DNA of 64,000 nucleotides from Paenibacillus helianthi (GTDB lineage Bacteria; Bacillota; Bacilli; Paenibacillales; Paenibacillaceae). Under the pieces are notes generated by a model that ran no database searches, was not told the origin of the DNA, and worked only from the letters and a program-made list of their open reading frames with translations. How positions within the stretch are numbered: the stretch's first letter is position 1; each line of letters opens with the position of its first letter. Shown piece by piece: positions 25,288 to 34,598 of the stretch. Location of the stretch: positions 1-64,000 of the forward strand of contig NZ_LVWI01000032.1 in NCBI RefSeq assembly GCF_001909055.1. The letters run 5' to 3'. The position numbers and the translations under genes are program-made.

Positions 25288-25987
25288 CTACTCCCGGTAC
25301 CAGCCGGGAATCGTTCTACGGAATTGGTCATAGTCCTTCAGAGCGAGTCGGCAGCGTTCCATCATGTCCTGAATGTCGGCTTCGCCGTAGGGAATCGACC
25401 ACTTTATGGAATACAGCGAGGTATACGCCACATACAGCGCCTGTCTTTTCCAGAAATCCTCCGGTGGCGGCCCTCCGAAATAGCCCTCCAGCTTGCCCTT
25501 AGCAAAAGGGATGCTCTGCTCCCTGTCGAAGAACTGTATTTTATAGAATTCCTCCGCATAATCTCCAATGTCCCAGCGGTTGAAATCTATAACGCCAATC
25601 CTTCCTTCAGTCGTGTAAATCTGTTCTGCCGAACGAAGGCAATTACTTGCTGATCCCCCTCCAGGTGGTACGGGCAGTCTTCGTATTCCTTGATCCTTGA
25701 GAGAATCTTGGCCTGCATCTCCGCTTCATAGTGGGGGAGCTTCTCTTGCTGCAACTCCCAAAATCAACAGCCCGGGACATCGGGAAGTCCAATTCATTAA
25801 AGCTGCGGATCGCTTCATATTCCCGCTGTTTGCACTCAAGCGAAGCACCCGGTGAGAGTCTCAGCAGCAATCTGCGCCCCGCCAGATCCTCGACATAAAA
25901 CTTCCGGTCACTCGACCAGCCTTTCAGCACGGGTTCTACCGTTGACCACGACTCGGCCCCCGGTATCCCGCGTATAGCATTTATCAT
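25288..25987 (-). pseudogene. Decayed aminoglycoside/macrolide phosphotransferase-like gene
   Basis: The N-terminal part reads MINAIRGIPGAESWSTVEPV ... LLLRLSPGASLECKQREYEA and continues to AVDFGSC. The frame then breaks: EKLPHYEAEMQAKILSRIKE continues in another frame, and after IAFVRQN the frame shifts again to IYTTEGRIGVIDFNRWDIGD, ending PGWYRE at 25288. The catalytic loop (normally HGDxHxGN) and adjacent residues are missing between FVRQN and IYTTEG, and a further segment is missing after FGSC. The product cannot be an active kinase. The parent family modifies small molecules such as aminoglycosides or macrolides. Confidence 0.85.
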
Positions 25988-26180
25988 TTCCTCACATCCT
26001 TCCAGGAGTTTTTTGAATGTTCATCACTTATGCTCCCATCATGACCTTTCACTGATTTAGATCAGCGGTACTCAACAACTATAAAGAAAACTTTAGCACG
26101 AAGTCCTGGCAGAGATATGCTAAGCTCAAGATATTGAGCCCTTAACAGGCTTCTATCCGAACCGAGAGGAAGTATCGACC

Positions 26181-26600
26181 ATGGAGCTTTTTATTTCTCA
26201 GACATCCCTCCCTGCCGACAAAACCTATGTATCAGACAAAATGAGAGAGTTTAACTGGAGGCATTTCCCTGATTCCTTAAAAGACAGGTACCAGGAAGTA
26301 CAGCTGTTTCTAAAAAATGCGGATGGCGTGAATTACGGTGGCCTCACTGGTGAAATCTGCTGGAACTGGCTGGAGGTGCACTACCTGTTCGTGGACGAGG
26401 CCTGCCGCAAAACCGGCTATGGAAGCCTGCTGATCGCAGAGGCTGAATCCCTCGCCCGTTCCAAAGGCTGCGATTTCATCAAGCTGGACACCTTAAGCTT
26501 TCAAGCGTTGGATTTTTACCTGAAACACGGTTTCGAGGTGTACGGGACCCTTCCCAATGCCGGAGGCTTCAGCCACTATTACCTGAAAAAGGATCTCTAA
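26181..26600 (+). CDS. GNAT-family N-acetyltransferase
   Basis: 139-residue acetyltransferase. The acetyl-CoA binding motif is LEVHYLFVDEACRKTGYGSL (about residues 64-83), followed by AEAESLARSKGCDFIKLDTL and ALDFYLKHGFEVYG, the standard GNAT layout. GAGAGGAAG lies about 9 bases before ATG. It stands alone between the phosphotransferase remnant and the DUF554 gene. Substrate unknown. Confidence 0.85.
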   Translation: MELFISQTSLPADKTYVSDKMREFNWRHFPDSLKDRYQEVQLFLKNADGVNYGGLTGEICWNWLEVHYLFVDEACRKTGYGSLLIAEAESLARSKGCDFIKLDTLSFQALDFYLKHGFEVYGTLPNAGGFSHYYLKKDL

Positions 26601-26619
26601 GCGGCGGTTCTTCTACTTT

Positions 26620-27333
26620 TCAAACAGACTGCCCGTACCCGTACATTATCGCCACCAGCAACACCGCCACCAGAATGCCCGGCAGCAGATTAGCCACCTT
26701 GATCTTGGTAATCCCCAACAGATTGAGGCCGATAGCCATGATCATCACCCCGCCAGCTGCTGTCATCTCTGTAATTATGCTGCTCATCAAGGCATCGGGA
26801 ACGAACCGGGTAATCTGTGTAGCACACAGGGCAATGGCTCCTTCATAGAGAAAAACGGGGATCGCAGAGAACAAGACACCCATTCCCAAAGTTGAGGTCA
26901 GTATAATGGAAATAAATCCGTCCATGATAGCTTTGGTATACAGAATCTGATGATCCCCTTTCATCCCGCTGTCGAGTGCGCCCAGAATGGCCATTGCCCC
27001 CACCACGAACAACAGACTTGCGGTGACAAAACCAAGGGACAGGCTCCCTTGTTCACCTGAACCTATCTTATGCTCCAGCCATTCGCCTACCCGGTTGAAC
27101 TTCTCATCCAGATCTATCCATTCACCTGCCACAGCTCCGATGACGAGACTCAGGATGACGATCAGGAAGTTTCCGCTTTTGAAGCCCATCTGAATCCCCA
27201 GAACAATAATGGCAAGGCCAATCGCCTGCATCACTGTGTTTTTCATACTCTCCGGAATCCGCTGCAGCAGCTTGCCCAGGAGTGTTCCTGCAATAATCGC
27301 AATACCGTTAACTATAGCGCCTAGTAGTACCAT
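26620..27333 (-). CDS. DUF554 membrane protein (YdfK-like)
   Basis: 237-residue integral membrane protein with about seven hydrophobic segments. It starts MVLLGAIVNGIAIIAGTLLG, contains GWIDLD-like EWIDLDEKFNRVGEWLEHKI in a loop near residues 70-90 and GAMAILGALDSGMKGDHQIL near 112-131, all characteristic of DUF554. The molecular function is unknown; a transport role has been proposed for the family. It is convergent with the GNAT gene, 19 bp apart. Confidence 0.88.
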   Translation of the reverse strand: MVLLGAIVNGIAIIAGTLLGKLLQRIPESMKNTVMQAIGLAIIVLGIQMGFKSGNFLIVILSLVIGAVAGEWIDLDEKFNRVGEWLEHKIGSGEQGSLSLGFVTASLLFVVGAMAILGALDSGMKGDHQILYTKAIMDGFISIILTSTLGMGVLFSAIPVFLYEGAIALCATQITRFVPDALMSSIITEMTAAGGVMIMAIGLNLLGITKIKVANLLPGILVAVLLVAIMYGYGQSV

Positions 27334-27542
27334 CTCTTTCGCTCTTCCCCCACATTTGTGTATTCTTTGATCCGAGCACTCTCACTAGTCTACCAACTAC
27401 CTTGACTGCGTCAATAGTCTATCTTCATGTTATAGTTCAGGAAATTGACAATTTTCAGGTTTCGATGGTACGCTCAAAGTGCGTTCTTTAAACCGAACAG
27501 ATACAGAACGAAGCGTTACAAATTCAAGTAAGGAGATCTCCT

Positions 27543-28727
27543 ATGAATGACGGGTATGGCCTGGATACAAAGAGCTTTTCCAAAGAGCTTCGGCTTCTAT
27601 TAGAAGTCCTTAACACGGACGACATCGATGACACCGCCAAACAGAATCGACAGCTGTTCATGGATATCGACTGGGAGCTATGGGTACGGTTGTCCCTGCA
27701 TCATCGGGTATTTCCTTATATTTATCCCAAACTTAGCCGGATGCGTGAAGAGCATGTGCCCCGAGAGGTAACCGAGCGATTGAAACGGGAGTACCGCAGA
27801 AATACTGTGCAAATGCTCCAGCTCAGCGGGGAAATGGGCTATATCGGGGAGGAGCTTGCGAAGCTGCAGATCCGTTCCCTGTTCCTGAAAGGACCGGTGC
27901 TTGCCCAGGAGCTGTATGGCGAAATCTCGCTGCGCACCTCACGTGATCTCGATTTTATCGTACCGATGGCACAGCTGGCTGAAACGGAATCACTGCTTCT
28001 CCGCCTTGGTTATGTGAAGGAGGAAGACTTCGAAAGTATACTGGGAGACTGGAAATGGCGGGAGCATCACACCACGTTCAATCATCTGGACAAAGGCATT
28101 AAGGTGGAGGTGCATTGGCGCCTCAGTCCCGGTCCCTCCACAGAGCCGGATTTCGACGAGCTGTGGAAACATGCACGGACGAGCAGCCACTTCGGGCAGA
28201 ATGTCCATTATTTGGGCAGCGAAGACTTATTTCTTTTTCTGGCGGCCCATGGCGCGCGCCATGGCTGGTCGAGACTGAGATGGCTGCTGGATATCCGTCA
28301 GCTGCTGCTCCAAAAGCCCGATACCGGCAAACTAACCGCACTGCTGCGGCGGTACCATTACAACGATGTCGGCGGACAGGCGCTTCTGCTTGCTGCCGAT
28401 CTGCTGGCTGCGCCAGTTGAGCCTGCGCTGGTCAGCCTCGCGGAGCGGCCCAAGGCGCGGCGGATTGCCGGGCTTGCGCTTTTCTATGTCGCGCGTATGA
28501 TCAACCTGCACAATCCTCCCCTGGAGCCGGAGGTAGAGCGCCATTACAAATATTATCAGCCGGCGATCCTGACGCGCTGGCATCAGTTTCTGTACATCAT
28601 CGGCTTTCTGTACCCTTATGCGGCAGATGCCAAGACGTTGCCGCTGCCAAAGAAGCTGCATGTGCTCTACTTCCCTTTGCGCCCTTTTTTGTGGACTTGG
28701 CGCAAGGTTAGCGGCAGAACGGAATAA
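27543..28727 (+). CDS. Lasso-cluster nucleotidyltransferase family protein (PadeN-like)
   Basis: 394-residue protein of the nucleotidyltransferase family PF14907-type. The metal-binding motif region is FLKGPVLAQELYGEISLRTS followed by RDLDFIV (DxD) near residues 115-140, and EVHWRLSPGP near 185. The same family accompanies the paeninodin lasso cluster of Paenibacillus. Here it is convergent with, not inside, the lasso operon, sharing a terminator. AAGGAG precedes ATG 27543. Its reaction in the pathway is unproven; modification of the phosphorylated lasso peptide is an inference from cluster membership. Confidence 0.8.
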   Translation: MNDGYGLDTKSFSKELRLLLEVLNTDDIDDTAKQNRQLFMDIDWELWVRLSLHHRVFPYIYPKLSRMREEHVPREVTERLKREYRRNTVQMLQLSGEMGYIGEELAKLQIRSLFLKGPVLAQELYGEISLRTSRDLDFIVPMAQLAETESLLLRLGYVKEEDFESILGDWKWREHHTTFNHLDKGIKVEVHWRLSPGPSTEPDFDELWKHARTSSHFGQNVHYLGSEDLFLFLAAHGARHGWSRLRWLLDIRQLLLQKPDTGKLTALLRRYHYNDVGGQALLLAADLLAAPVEPALVSLAERPKARRIAGLALFYVARMINLHNPPLEPEVERHYKYYQPAILTRWHQFLYIIGFLYPYAADAKTLPLPKKLHVLYFPLRPFLWTWRKVSGRTE

Positions 28728-28795
28728 TAGCCATACCGCGCCGATGGCCGCACGGTATGGCTGTGAAATAGAGATACTCCCTTTCAACGCACCAA

Positions 28796-28839
28796 TAAAA
28801 AGGATACTCCTGCACTTTGTGCGGAAGTATCCTTTTTTT
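28796..28839. terminator. Bidirectional terminator between lasso genes N and D
   Basis: AAAAAGGATACT and AGTATCCTTTTT pair around a loop that itself contains TGCAC/GTGC; T-runs stand on both strands. It serves both convergent transcripts. Confidence 0.9.
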
Positions 28840-28888
28840 ATACCCATTTATTTCATTAGAACGCAGAACCTGCTACACCACTCTAACC

Positions 28889-30685
28889 TTACATGGCCTC
28901 TTCCTGGCTGCTGAGCAGACGGCTAAACATGCCTCCTTTTTCGGAGGCCAGGCCGCTGAATACTCCCTGCTGGATGACACGGCCCTGGTCGATGACCAGA
29001 ATCTGATCCGCTCCCCGGATCGTCGACAACCGGTGCGCGATGACGATGACTGTGACTGTTGCCTTCAAACGCTCCAGCGCCTCCTGAATCCGCTTCTCGT
29101 TCTCGGTATCCAGTGCACTCGTCGCTTCGTCCAGCACCAGGATGGACGGCTTGCGGATGATTGCCCGTGCCAGCACAAGACGCTGCCGCTCTCCGCCTGA
29201 AAGACGGACGCCGCGGTCACCGAGCAGTGTGTCTAATCCCTGAGGCAGCTTACGGACAAAATCGGCTGACGAGGCGAACTCCAGCGCCTCCCATAGCTCA
29301 TCCTCACTGGCATCCGGCTTGATCATCGTCAGATTGTCACGAATCGTGGCGTTATACAGAAAAGGGTCCTGCGCTACATAGCCTATAGAACGCCGGTAAG
29401 GCAGAAGCCTCTCTCCAGTGACCGGCTGCCCGTCTGCCAGAATCTCCCCCGATTCCGGCTGCATCAGTCCCATGAGCAGGTCCACCAGCGTGCTTTTCCC
29501 TGCACCCGAACGTCCTACAATGGCAGTCATACGGTTAGCCGGGATCACCACGTTCACTCCGCGCAGCGAGTACTCCTGCTCTTGCGGGTTGTAGCGGAAA
29601 TCCACATTGCGCGCCTCCAGACTATGCTTAAGCATCATAGGGGCAACGACAGCTCTGGATTCCTGCGCGCCATGCTCCGCAGCCTGCAGACATTCTTCCT
29701 GCAGCAGCTGCAATTGCTTGAAGGAAGGCAGCACGGAAGCAAGCTGCTCCAGCAGTGTCTGAAGCGCGGAGAAGGTCGGCCACAGCCGGGCGAACACCAG
29801 AATCACCAGGAGCAGATAAGGTCCCTCCACATGCAGAAAACGGAACGACACGAAGATGAACATCGCGATCAGCAGCGTTGATGACATTTTGTACAGCAGC
29901 TGGGAATTCGTGCGCAGCCGCGTATAATCCAGCTGCTCCTGTTTGACCTCACCGGTGAATTCATGCATCCAGCCCAGCCGGGAATCCTCCAGATTGTTGC
30001 TTTTGATATCCTTGATGCCGTTCAATTGATCCGTAATCCCGGCCAGATACTGCTTGCCCAGCTCGGAGCTCCGGCTGCCCAGCCTCTTCGCCTTGCGGAT
30101 AAACCGGCGGGAGAACAAAGACAGCAGAACCGCGCAGACCAGTACGGCAAGCGTCATTTGGGGAGACAGCCAGAACGCGAAGCCAATCTGGACCAGTGTG
30201 AACAGCAGCGAAGTCAGGAACTGCAGGAAAGCGCTGATCCCCGCAAGCACCCTCGCGAGCTCGGTCGTCATTACATTGATCAGGTCAGAGGTGCGTTTTT
30301 TCAGAAAAAAAGACCATTCGGCCCGCAGCAATGCACTGTATACTTCATACCGCAGCTGCCGGCTGTAGGTCTGCTGAATATCGACGTTCCGGATAGCTAC
30401 AAAACGGGTGATCAGATTCTGGGAAAGTACAATGAATACATACCCGCCAAGCACCAGCGCAAGCGCTTCGGTCTGAGGCAGGTCTGATATGAAACCGAGC
30501 ATAGGCAGGTCGAGGCCTGCCGTTTTTCCGCCAAGCTGAATGCCGGCCATGCCCAGCATGGGCACCAGCAGCAGAACGGCAGAGCTCTCCAGCAGGCCAC
30601 TGATCCCCATACCGAGCAGATTTAGATACAGTTTGACTCCGGACAAGCGCTGAAGCTGCCGGATGTAGTACATTATCGCTTGCAT
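28889..30685 (-). CDS. Lasso peptide ABC exporter (D protein)
   Basis: 598-residue half-transporter with an N-terminal six-helix membrane domain and a C-terminal ATPase, the usual lasso exporter and self-immunity protein. The Walker A is VGRSGAGKSTLVDLLMG, signature LSGGERQRLVLARAI and Walker B ILVLDEATSALD. I start at ATG 30685 (MQAIMYYIRQL) because GAGGTGGG lies just upstream; the longer frame to 30709 overlaps the B2 gene. It is the last gene of the C-A-K-B1-B2-D operon. Confidence 0.88.
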   Translation of the reverse strand: MQAIMYYIRQLQRLSGVKLYLNLLGMGISGLLESSAVLLLVPMLGMAGIQLGGKTAGLDLPMLGFISDLPQTEALALVLGGYVFIVLSQNLITRFVAIRNVDIQQTYSRQLRYEVYSALLRAEWSFFLKKRTSDLINVMTTELARVLAGISAFLQFLTSLLFTLVQIGFAFWLSPQMTLAVLVCAVLLSLFSRRFIRKAKRLGSRSSELGKQYLAGITDQLNGIKDIKSNNLEDSRLGWMHEFTGEVKQEQLDYTRLRTNSQLLYKMSSTLLIAMFIFVSFRFLHVEGPYLLLVILVFARLWPTFSALQTLLEQLASVLPSFKQLQLLQEECLQAAEHGAQESRAVVAPMMLKHSLEARNVDFRYNPQEQEYSLRGVNVVIPANRMTAIVGRSGAGKSTLVDLLMGLMQPESGEILADGQPVTGERLLPYRRSIGYVAQDPFLYNATIRDNLTMIKPDASEDELWEALEFASSADFVRKLPQGLDTLLGDRGVRLSGGERQRLVLARAIIRKPSILVLDEATSALDTENEKRIQEALERLKATVTVIVIAHRLSTIRGADQILVIDQGRVIQQGVFSGLASEKGGMFSRLLSSQEEAM

Positions 30686-30698
30686 GGACCCACCTCGA

Positions 30699-31157
30699 TC
30701 ACTCAGCATGTAATACTTTGGCGAATTTCTTCACCACCACGAAACCCTTCATCACATCATCGCCGGAGACATAATAAGACCCGCTGCGTAACCAGGCATG
30801 GGCAATCATCTGGCCCTGCTTGTCCTTGGCAACTCCCATGTACAGCGTGCTCTCGATCCCGCGTTTTTCGAGCATTTGGAGTCCGGCTACCGCCCGGACC
30901 ATACAAGTGCTTTTCCAGGGCGTATAGCGGCTCATGATACGGATCGCTTTGGTAATATGCTGAATGCGGGCGATATCGCTCTCTTTGGATACTACAGGGG
31001 TTTCCAGAGACTGTATGCCCAGCTGGGAAGCCGTTTTGGCAAAAGGAAACAACAGCTGGATCCGAACGAGAAAAAGCCTCCAAAGCGCCTCGGGAAGGAG
31101 CGCCAAGGCGGCTTTGTCCACCGTCAGCAGTAAGCGAATGCGCCGCAAGGTAATCAT
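30699..31157 (-). CDS. Lasso peptide leader protease (B2, transglutaminase-like)
   Basis: 152-residue cysteine protease of the transglutaminase-like lasso B2 family, which removes the leader peptide before ring closure. The catalytic Cys is in PWKSTCMVRAVAGLQML (about residue 85) and the His in MIAHAWLRSGSYYVSG (about residue 119). An Asp from GDDVMKG may complete the triad. The start ATG overlaps the B1 stop by 4 bp (ATGA), which couples the two; B1 and B2 act as a complex. Confidence 0.9.
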   Translation of the reverse strand: MITLRRIRLLLTVDKAALALLPEALWRLFLVRIQLLFPFAKTASQLGIQSLETPVVSKESDIARIQHITKAIRIMSRYTPWKSTCMVRAVAGLQMLEKRGIESTLYMGVAKDKQGQMIAHAWLRSGSYYVSGDDVMKGFVVVKKFAKVLHAE

Positions 31158-31459
31158 GGCTGGCTTACAATAGCCGCAAGATCCTCATTCAGCAGGCTCT
31201 GCAAAAAAGCAAACACATCCTGGCGGGCAATCTCTTCTGGAACCTCAAAGCTCTCCTGAATGATCTCTACCACCCGGCCTGCGGTTACAGGCGACGCCAG
31301 CGCAGTCCAGATTTCCCCGCCAACCTCACCCAGGTTGTAGTATTTGCCATTCTTTACATTCAGCATGACCTTCTCGCCGTCCATATCGCTGGCAATATTC
31401 CCCTCGCGCTGTACCAGCACGGATTCGAGCGATAGGACCTCTGTAGTATTCATATTCAT
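31154..31459 (-). CDS. Lasso peptide RRE protein (B1, PqqD-like)
   Basis: 101-residue RiPP recognition element that binds the precursor leader and delivers it to the B2 protease. It reads MNMNTTEVLSLESVLVQREG, then DMDGEKVMLNVKNGKYYNLG and GGEIWTALASPVTAGRVVEI, a standard PqqD-like winged fold. ATG 31459 overlaps the kinase stop by 4 bp (ATGA), with AAGGAG 8 bases upstream. A longer open frame upstream is out of frame with the kinase and is not used. Confidence 0.88.
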   Translation of the reverse strand: MNMNTTEVLSLESVLVQREGNIASDMDGEKVMLNVKNGKYYNLGEVGGEIWTALASPVTAGRVVEIIQESFEVPEEIARQDVFAFLQSLLNEDLAAIVSQP

Positions 31460-32397
31460 GGATTCATCTCCTTCATTTGATGCTGCTGCAACGCTTCTAG
31501 AATAAGTGCGGTTTGCTGCGGAGCACTGAAGCCCTGCTCCGGCCGGGTCAGCCGGTACATCGGCAGCCGTCCCACGAAGGAAGCCAGCATTCCAAAATGC
31601 CATTCACGGATACCAATCCGGTCGACAATTGCTCTCTGATAAGTATGATTGTACAAGGTGTGAAACCGCTCCATACCGTTAATCGTCTGCAGGCTGACCG
31701 GAGCCTCCGGGGCGGCAGATAATTCAAACAGGCCTGCAAGCTGCAATGGCTCACCGTAAAAGCGGTCATGCACCGGTACGGCAAACTTGGTTTCTCTCTC
31801 AAACAGCGGGCGGTAGAGGGACGAATTCATTCCCAAATAGTCCAGGCTCTGCTGCCACAGCTTTTGCTGCGGATAACCTGGAACGGCTAATGGATAACCA
31901 TTATGCACCATAACGGGAATAACGTCGTCACTGATCAGCGGACTCCCCTGATCCATCAAATACGAGGCCAGCGTTGATTTGCCTGCCCCTGAACGCCCAA
32001 CCAGTGCGTATGCCTTGCCATCTATAACAAGCGCACTTCCATGAAGCGGAAGAATCTGTTTCTGCATCAGCAGAATCCCCATGCAGCTGCCAAGGATGAA
32101 GAGACGGATACAATCCGGATCTGCTCCTGAAACAGGTGATACTGTAATCGTATTGCCGTCCTGAATGGCAAAGATGGCTGTATCCTTCGCCTCGAACATA
32201 ACCTCATGCCCGGATACCCCAAGGCTCCGCGTGATCTTCGGTATAGCTTCCCAGCGGTCTTTCAGATCCCCCTCAATGACCGATATGCTGCCTATAAGCC
32301 CCGGCTCACTGGTAATAGGAAGCTCCGGCAAAGGGAATTCGCTGTGGATCTGCAGACCAAACGCTTTGTAAGCCAAACCTTGAACGGTACTCGCCAT
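31456..32397 (-). CDS. Lasso peptide kinase (HPr kinase-like, PadeK-type)
   Basis: 313-residue HPr-kinase/phosphorylase-like enzyme. The Walker A is ALVGRSGAGKSTLASYL near residues 128-144, preceded by LPLHGSALVIDGKAY, and the DDVIPV acidic motif follows. Known PadeK/ThcoK proteins phosphorylate the C-terminal serine of the lasso precursor, and the precursor encoded just upstream ends in Ser. ATG 32397 (MASTVQGLAY) follows GGAG at 8 bases; the frame extends upstream to 32478 without an RBS. Confidence 0.88.
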   Translation of the reverse strand: MASTVQGLAYKAFGLQIHSEFPLPELPITSEPGLIGSISVIEGDLKDRWEAIPKITRSLGVSGHEVMFEAKDTAIFAIQDGNTITVSPVSGADPDCIRLFILGSCMGILLMQKQILPLHGSALVIDGKAYALVGRSGAGKSTLASYLMDQGSPLISDDVIPVMVHNGYPLAVPGYPQQKLWQQSLDYLGMNSSLYRPLFERETKFAVPVHDRFYGEPLQLAGLFELSAAPEAPVSLQTINGMERFHTLYNHTYQRAIVDRIGIREWHFGMLASFVGRLPMYRLTRPEQGFSAPQQTALILEALQQHQMKEMNP

Positions 32398-32511
32398 ATG
32401 ATCCACTCCATATCTTCGGGTTTGCCCGGTTTCGGGGTATTGCTGTAAAATATAGCCCTTGTCCCCCTCAGCAAGCAAAGGGAGACTAGGGCCAATCGAA
32501 CCAAAACCATC

Positions 32512-32637
32512 CTAGGAGTAGTGTTGTACTTCATCCGGATCATCTTGGAAGGCATCAACGATGGCGACACCAGGTCCAGCCATAGTCATTTTCACATCGA
32601 GTACTTCCAAAGCAGGCTTGCTGTATTCCTTTTTCAT
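32512..32637 (-). CDS. Lasso peptide precursor (paeninodin-like)
   Basis: 41-residue peptide. The leader is MKKEYSKPALEVLDVKMTM, with the Y-xx-P-x-L recognition motif (Tyr5, Pro8, Leu10) and the conserved Thr18 at position -2. The 22-residue core begins AGPGVAIVD, so Ala1 to Asp9 would form the macrolactam ring, and ends VQHYS with the kinase-target serine. The core shares AGPG, Asp9-Ala-Phe-Gln and the Asp-rich tail with paeninodin, but the ring positions 5-8 are hydrophobic (Val-Ala-Ile-Val). GGGGGTG lies 5 bases before ATG. It sits between the cyclase and the kinase genes on the same strand. Confidence 0.92.
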   Translation of the reverse strand: MKKEYSKPALEVLDVKMTMAGPGVAIVDAFQDDPDEVQHYS

Positions 32638-32666
32638 ATTTTCACCCCCTTTCAAGCATTGCACTC

Positions 32667-34598
32667 TCAGGACAAACGCTTCAGAAAACGATAAAACACA
32701 AGTCCACGTGTCAGAAGGCGAAAATCCGAGTTGAAAATCATACTTGGTGCGGGCTCACTACCCAGCCGATTCAAACATTCGGCGAGCCCGGTATTATTAA
32801 GGTAGGCGGAGGTGCGAGGGTCCTTGATCATCTCCCGGAGCTCCTGAAGAAAGGCTTCCCATTTCGGGAGCATACGGTAAATCCCGTCCGCCCCCTGAAC
32901 GCCGCGCCGCTTCCGGTTCAGACGCACCTCATCAGGCAGTAATCCCTTCATCGCTCTGCGGATCAGTGAACGATCCACCCCATTTTGTACATATTGGCTC
33001 TCCGGAACAGACAGGCAAAAGCGGATAACACGCAGATCATTCGTGGGATCTCGATCCCACACCCGGTATTTCAGCGACAGCTTTGTCGCTACCGTACCAT
33101 TCACATTCCAGACATGCGGCTGTTCAAAATGCTTGCGCCGGATATCATAGATGGTCTGGGAAGATCCGCTGTTTATCCCCAGCACCCTAAGCCGTTCCTC
33201 CACTTCTGTACGCCTCGCGAAATCGGGGTGAATCAGATCAGGAGGGGCTTCGTGCTGCTTAGCCGGCAGCAGCTGGGTCAGGGCCGGGAAGGCTTTTTTG
33301 CCGACAATTTGAAATACCTTCTTGCGGTTTGCACCCATCGACTCATTGTACTTCCGGTTTTCCCGGTAAAAGGAGATCCAGCGGAATTCACGAATCAGCT
33401 TGGCCTGATAATCCAGCGCAGGTCCCCAGGATATGCTCCAGTTGCCTCTTTGTCCGCTGAGCAGCACGCCAATGTTCTTCATTTGCGCCTGTTCAAAGAT
33501 CCCTTTTAGCCAGTAAGAATTTTCGATAAATTTATAAGGCATCTCCATAATATCCAGCCACTCATCAATGTCATTGTAAGGACTCAGATGGGGGAAATTC
33601 AAAAAGTTGGGCTGAATATTCCCCACATGATCGATGGTTTCCTGAATATAGGGACGCTCGTCGGCGACACGTTTGCCGATGTTGAAATCGACAAAGTTAT
33701 CCACCGGATAGGAACTGAAGGTATGTAACGGCTGGCCCTGGCGGCGAAGCTCTGCAGCTGCAAAGCTGACTACCGAGCCGGAATCAAGCCCCCCGCTCAG
33801 GTTAGCTCCAACTGCGCGGTGTGTCCGAAGCCTGTCCCGGACCGCTTGCCCAAACACCTCACGAAAGGCTTCCTCATACTCCTGGTCTGACCGCAGCCGC
33901 AGCTCGGGTGGAGCCTGCAGAGTGCAGTAGCGGGAGAACGAGATATTTCCGCCGCTTACGGAAATAGAATGGGACGGCGGCAGTTGTTCGATGGATTGAT
34001 AGACTGTGGAATATAGGTCCGAGACATCTGTCCGTGTATGGATCGCCAGGAACTCGGAGGCCCACCCCTCATTCAGGGTCCGGTCCGCCCCTGGCATCGA
34101 CAGGAGTGGATGAATGACGGTACAGAAAGATAAGAGCCCCCTGGACCGAAGGAAGTACAATGTCCGGTTCCCGGAGAAATCTCTGGCTCCGAACAGCGCA
34201 CGCTTCCGTTCATCCCATATCATAAAGGCAAAGTCACCGACCAGATAAACCGGTGCCTGATCGCCCCATTTCTCATAGGCGAGCAGAATAAGAAGACTGT
34301 CCGGTATAGAGACTCTATCCCCCCGCGGCACCTGAAGCCGCTCGAACAACTCTTCCCGGTTATCAATAATTGCGTCAGCCGTAATAGCCAGTTTCCGCTC
34401 AGCATCATAAAAGGGAAGCGTCTCTCCGAGGGATTGTGGCGTGACCCACTGGGACAGGCAGCCTAGGAAAATGTCTTTGCTCTGCCACGTCCTGAGCTCA
34501 TCAGCGGGATAGCGGTCAAGCTGTTGCATTAGGGCTGGCCCCAGTTCCGGGTCCAGAGGTTCATGCTGCAATGGATAGATTCCGGCGATCGCGCTCAT
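32667..34598 (-). CDS. Lasso cyclase (C, asparagine synthetase-like)
   Basis: 643-residue ATP-dependent macrolactam synthetase. The N-terminal glutaminase-like domain starts MSAIAGIYPL, with Ser where glutamine-dependent enzymes carry the catalytic Cys, as expected for lasso cyclases that do not use glutamine. The synthetase domain has the PP-loop ANLSGGLDSGSVVSFAA near residue 270. It activates the side chain of core Asp9 as an adenylate and joins it to the Ala1 amine. It is the first gene of the operon, ahead of the precursor, whereas many clusters start with A. Confidence 0.9.
   Translation of the reverse strand: MSAIAGIYPLQHEPLDPELGPALMQQLDRYPADELRTWQSKDIFLGCLSQWVTPQSLGETLPFYDAERKLAITADAIIDNREELFERLQVPRGDRVSIPDSLLILLAYEKWGDQAPVYLVGDFAFMIWDERKRALFGARDFSGNRTLYFLRSRGLLSFCTVIHPLLSMPGADRTLNEGWASEFLAIHTRTDVSDLYSTVYQSIEQLPPSHSISVSGGNISFSRYCTLQAPPELRLRSDQEYEEAFREVFGQAVRDRLRTHRAVGANLSGGLDSGSVVSFAAAELRRQGQPLHTFSSYPVDNFVDFNIGKRVADERPYIQETIDHVGNIQPNFLNFPHLSPYNDIDEWLDIMEMPYKFIENSYWLKGIFEQAQMKNIGVLLSGQRGNWSISWGPALDYQAKLIREFRWISFYRENRKYNESMGANRKKVFQIVGKKAFPALTQLLPAKQHEAPPDLIHPDFARRTEVEERLRVLGINSGSSQTIYDIRRKHFEQPHVWNVNGTVATKLSLKYRVWDRDPTNDLRVIRFCLSVPESQYVQNGVDRSLIRRAMKGLLPDEVRLNRKRRGVQGADGIYRMLPKWEAFLQELREMIKDPRTSAYLNNTGLAECLNRLGSEPAPSMIFNSDFRLLTRGLVFYRFLKRLS

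Noticed and set aside
31460..31603. N-terminal extension of the lasso B1 protein
   Set aside because: The extension overlaps the kinase gene; an RBS and ATGA overlap mark the start at 31459.
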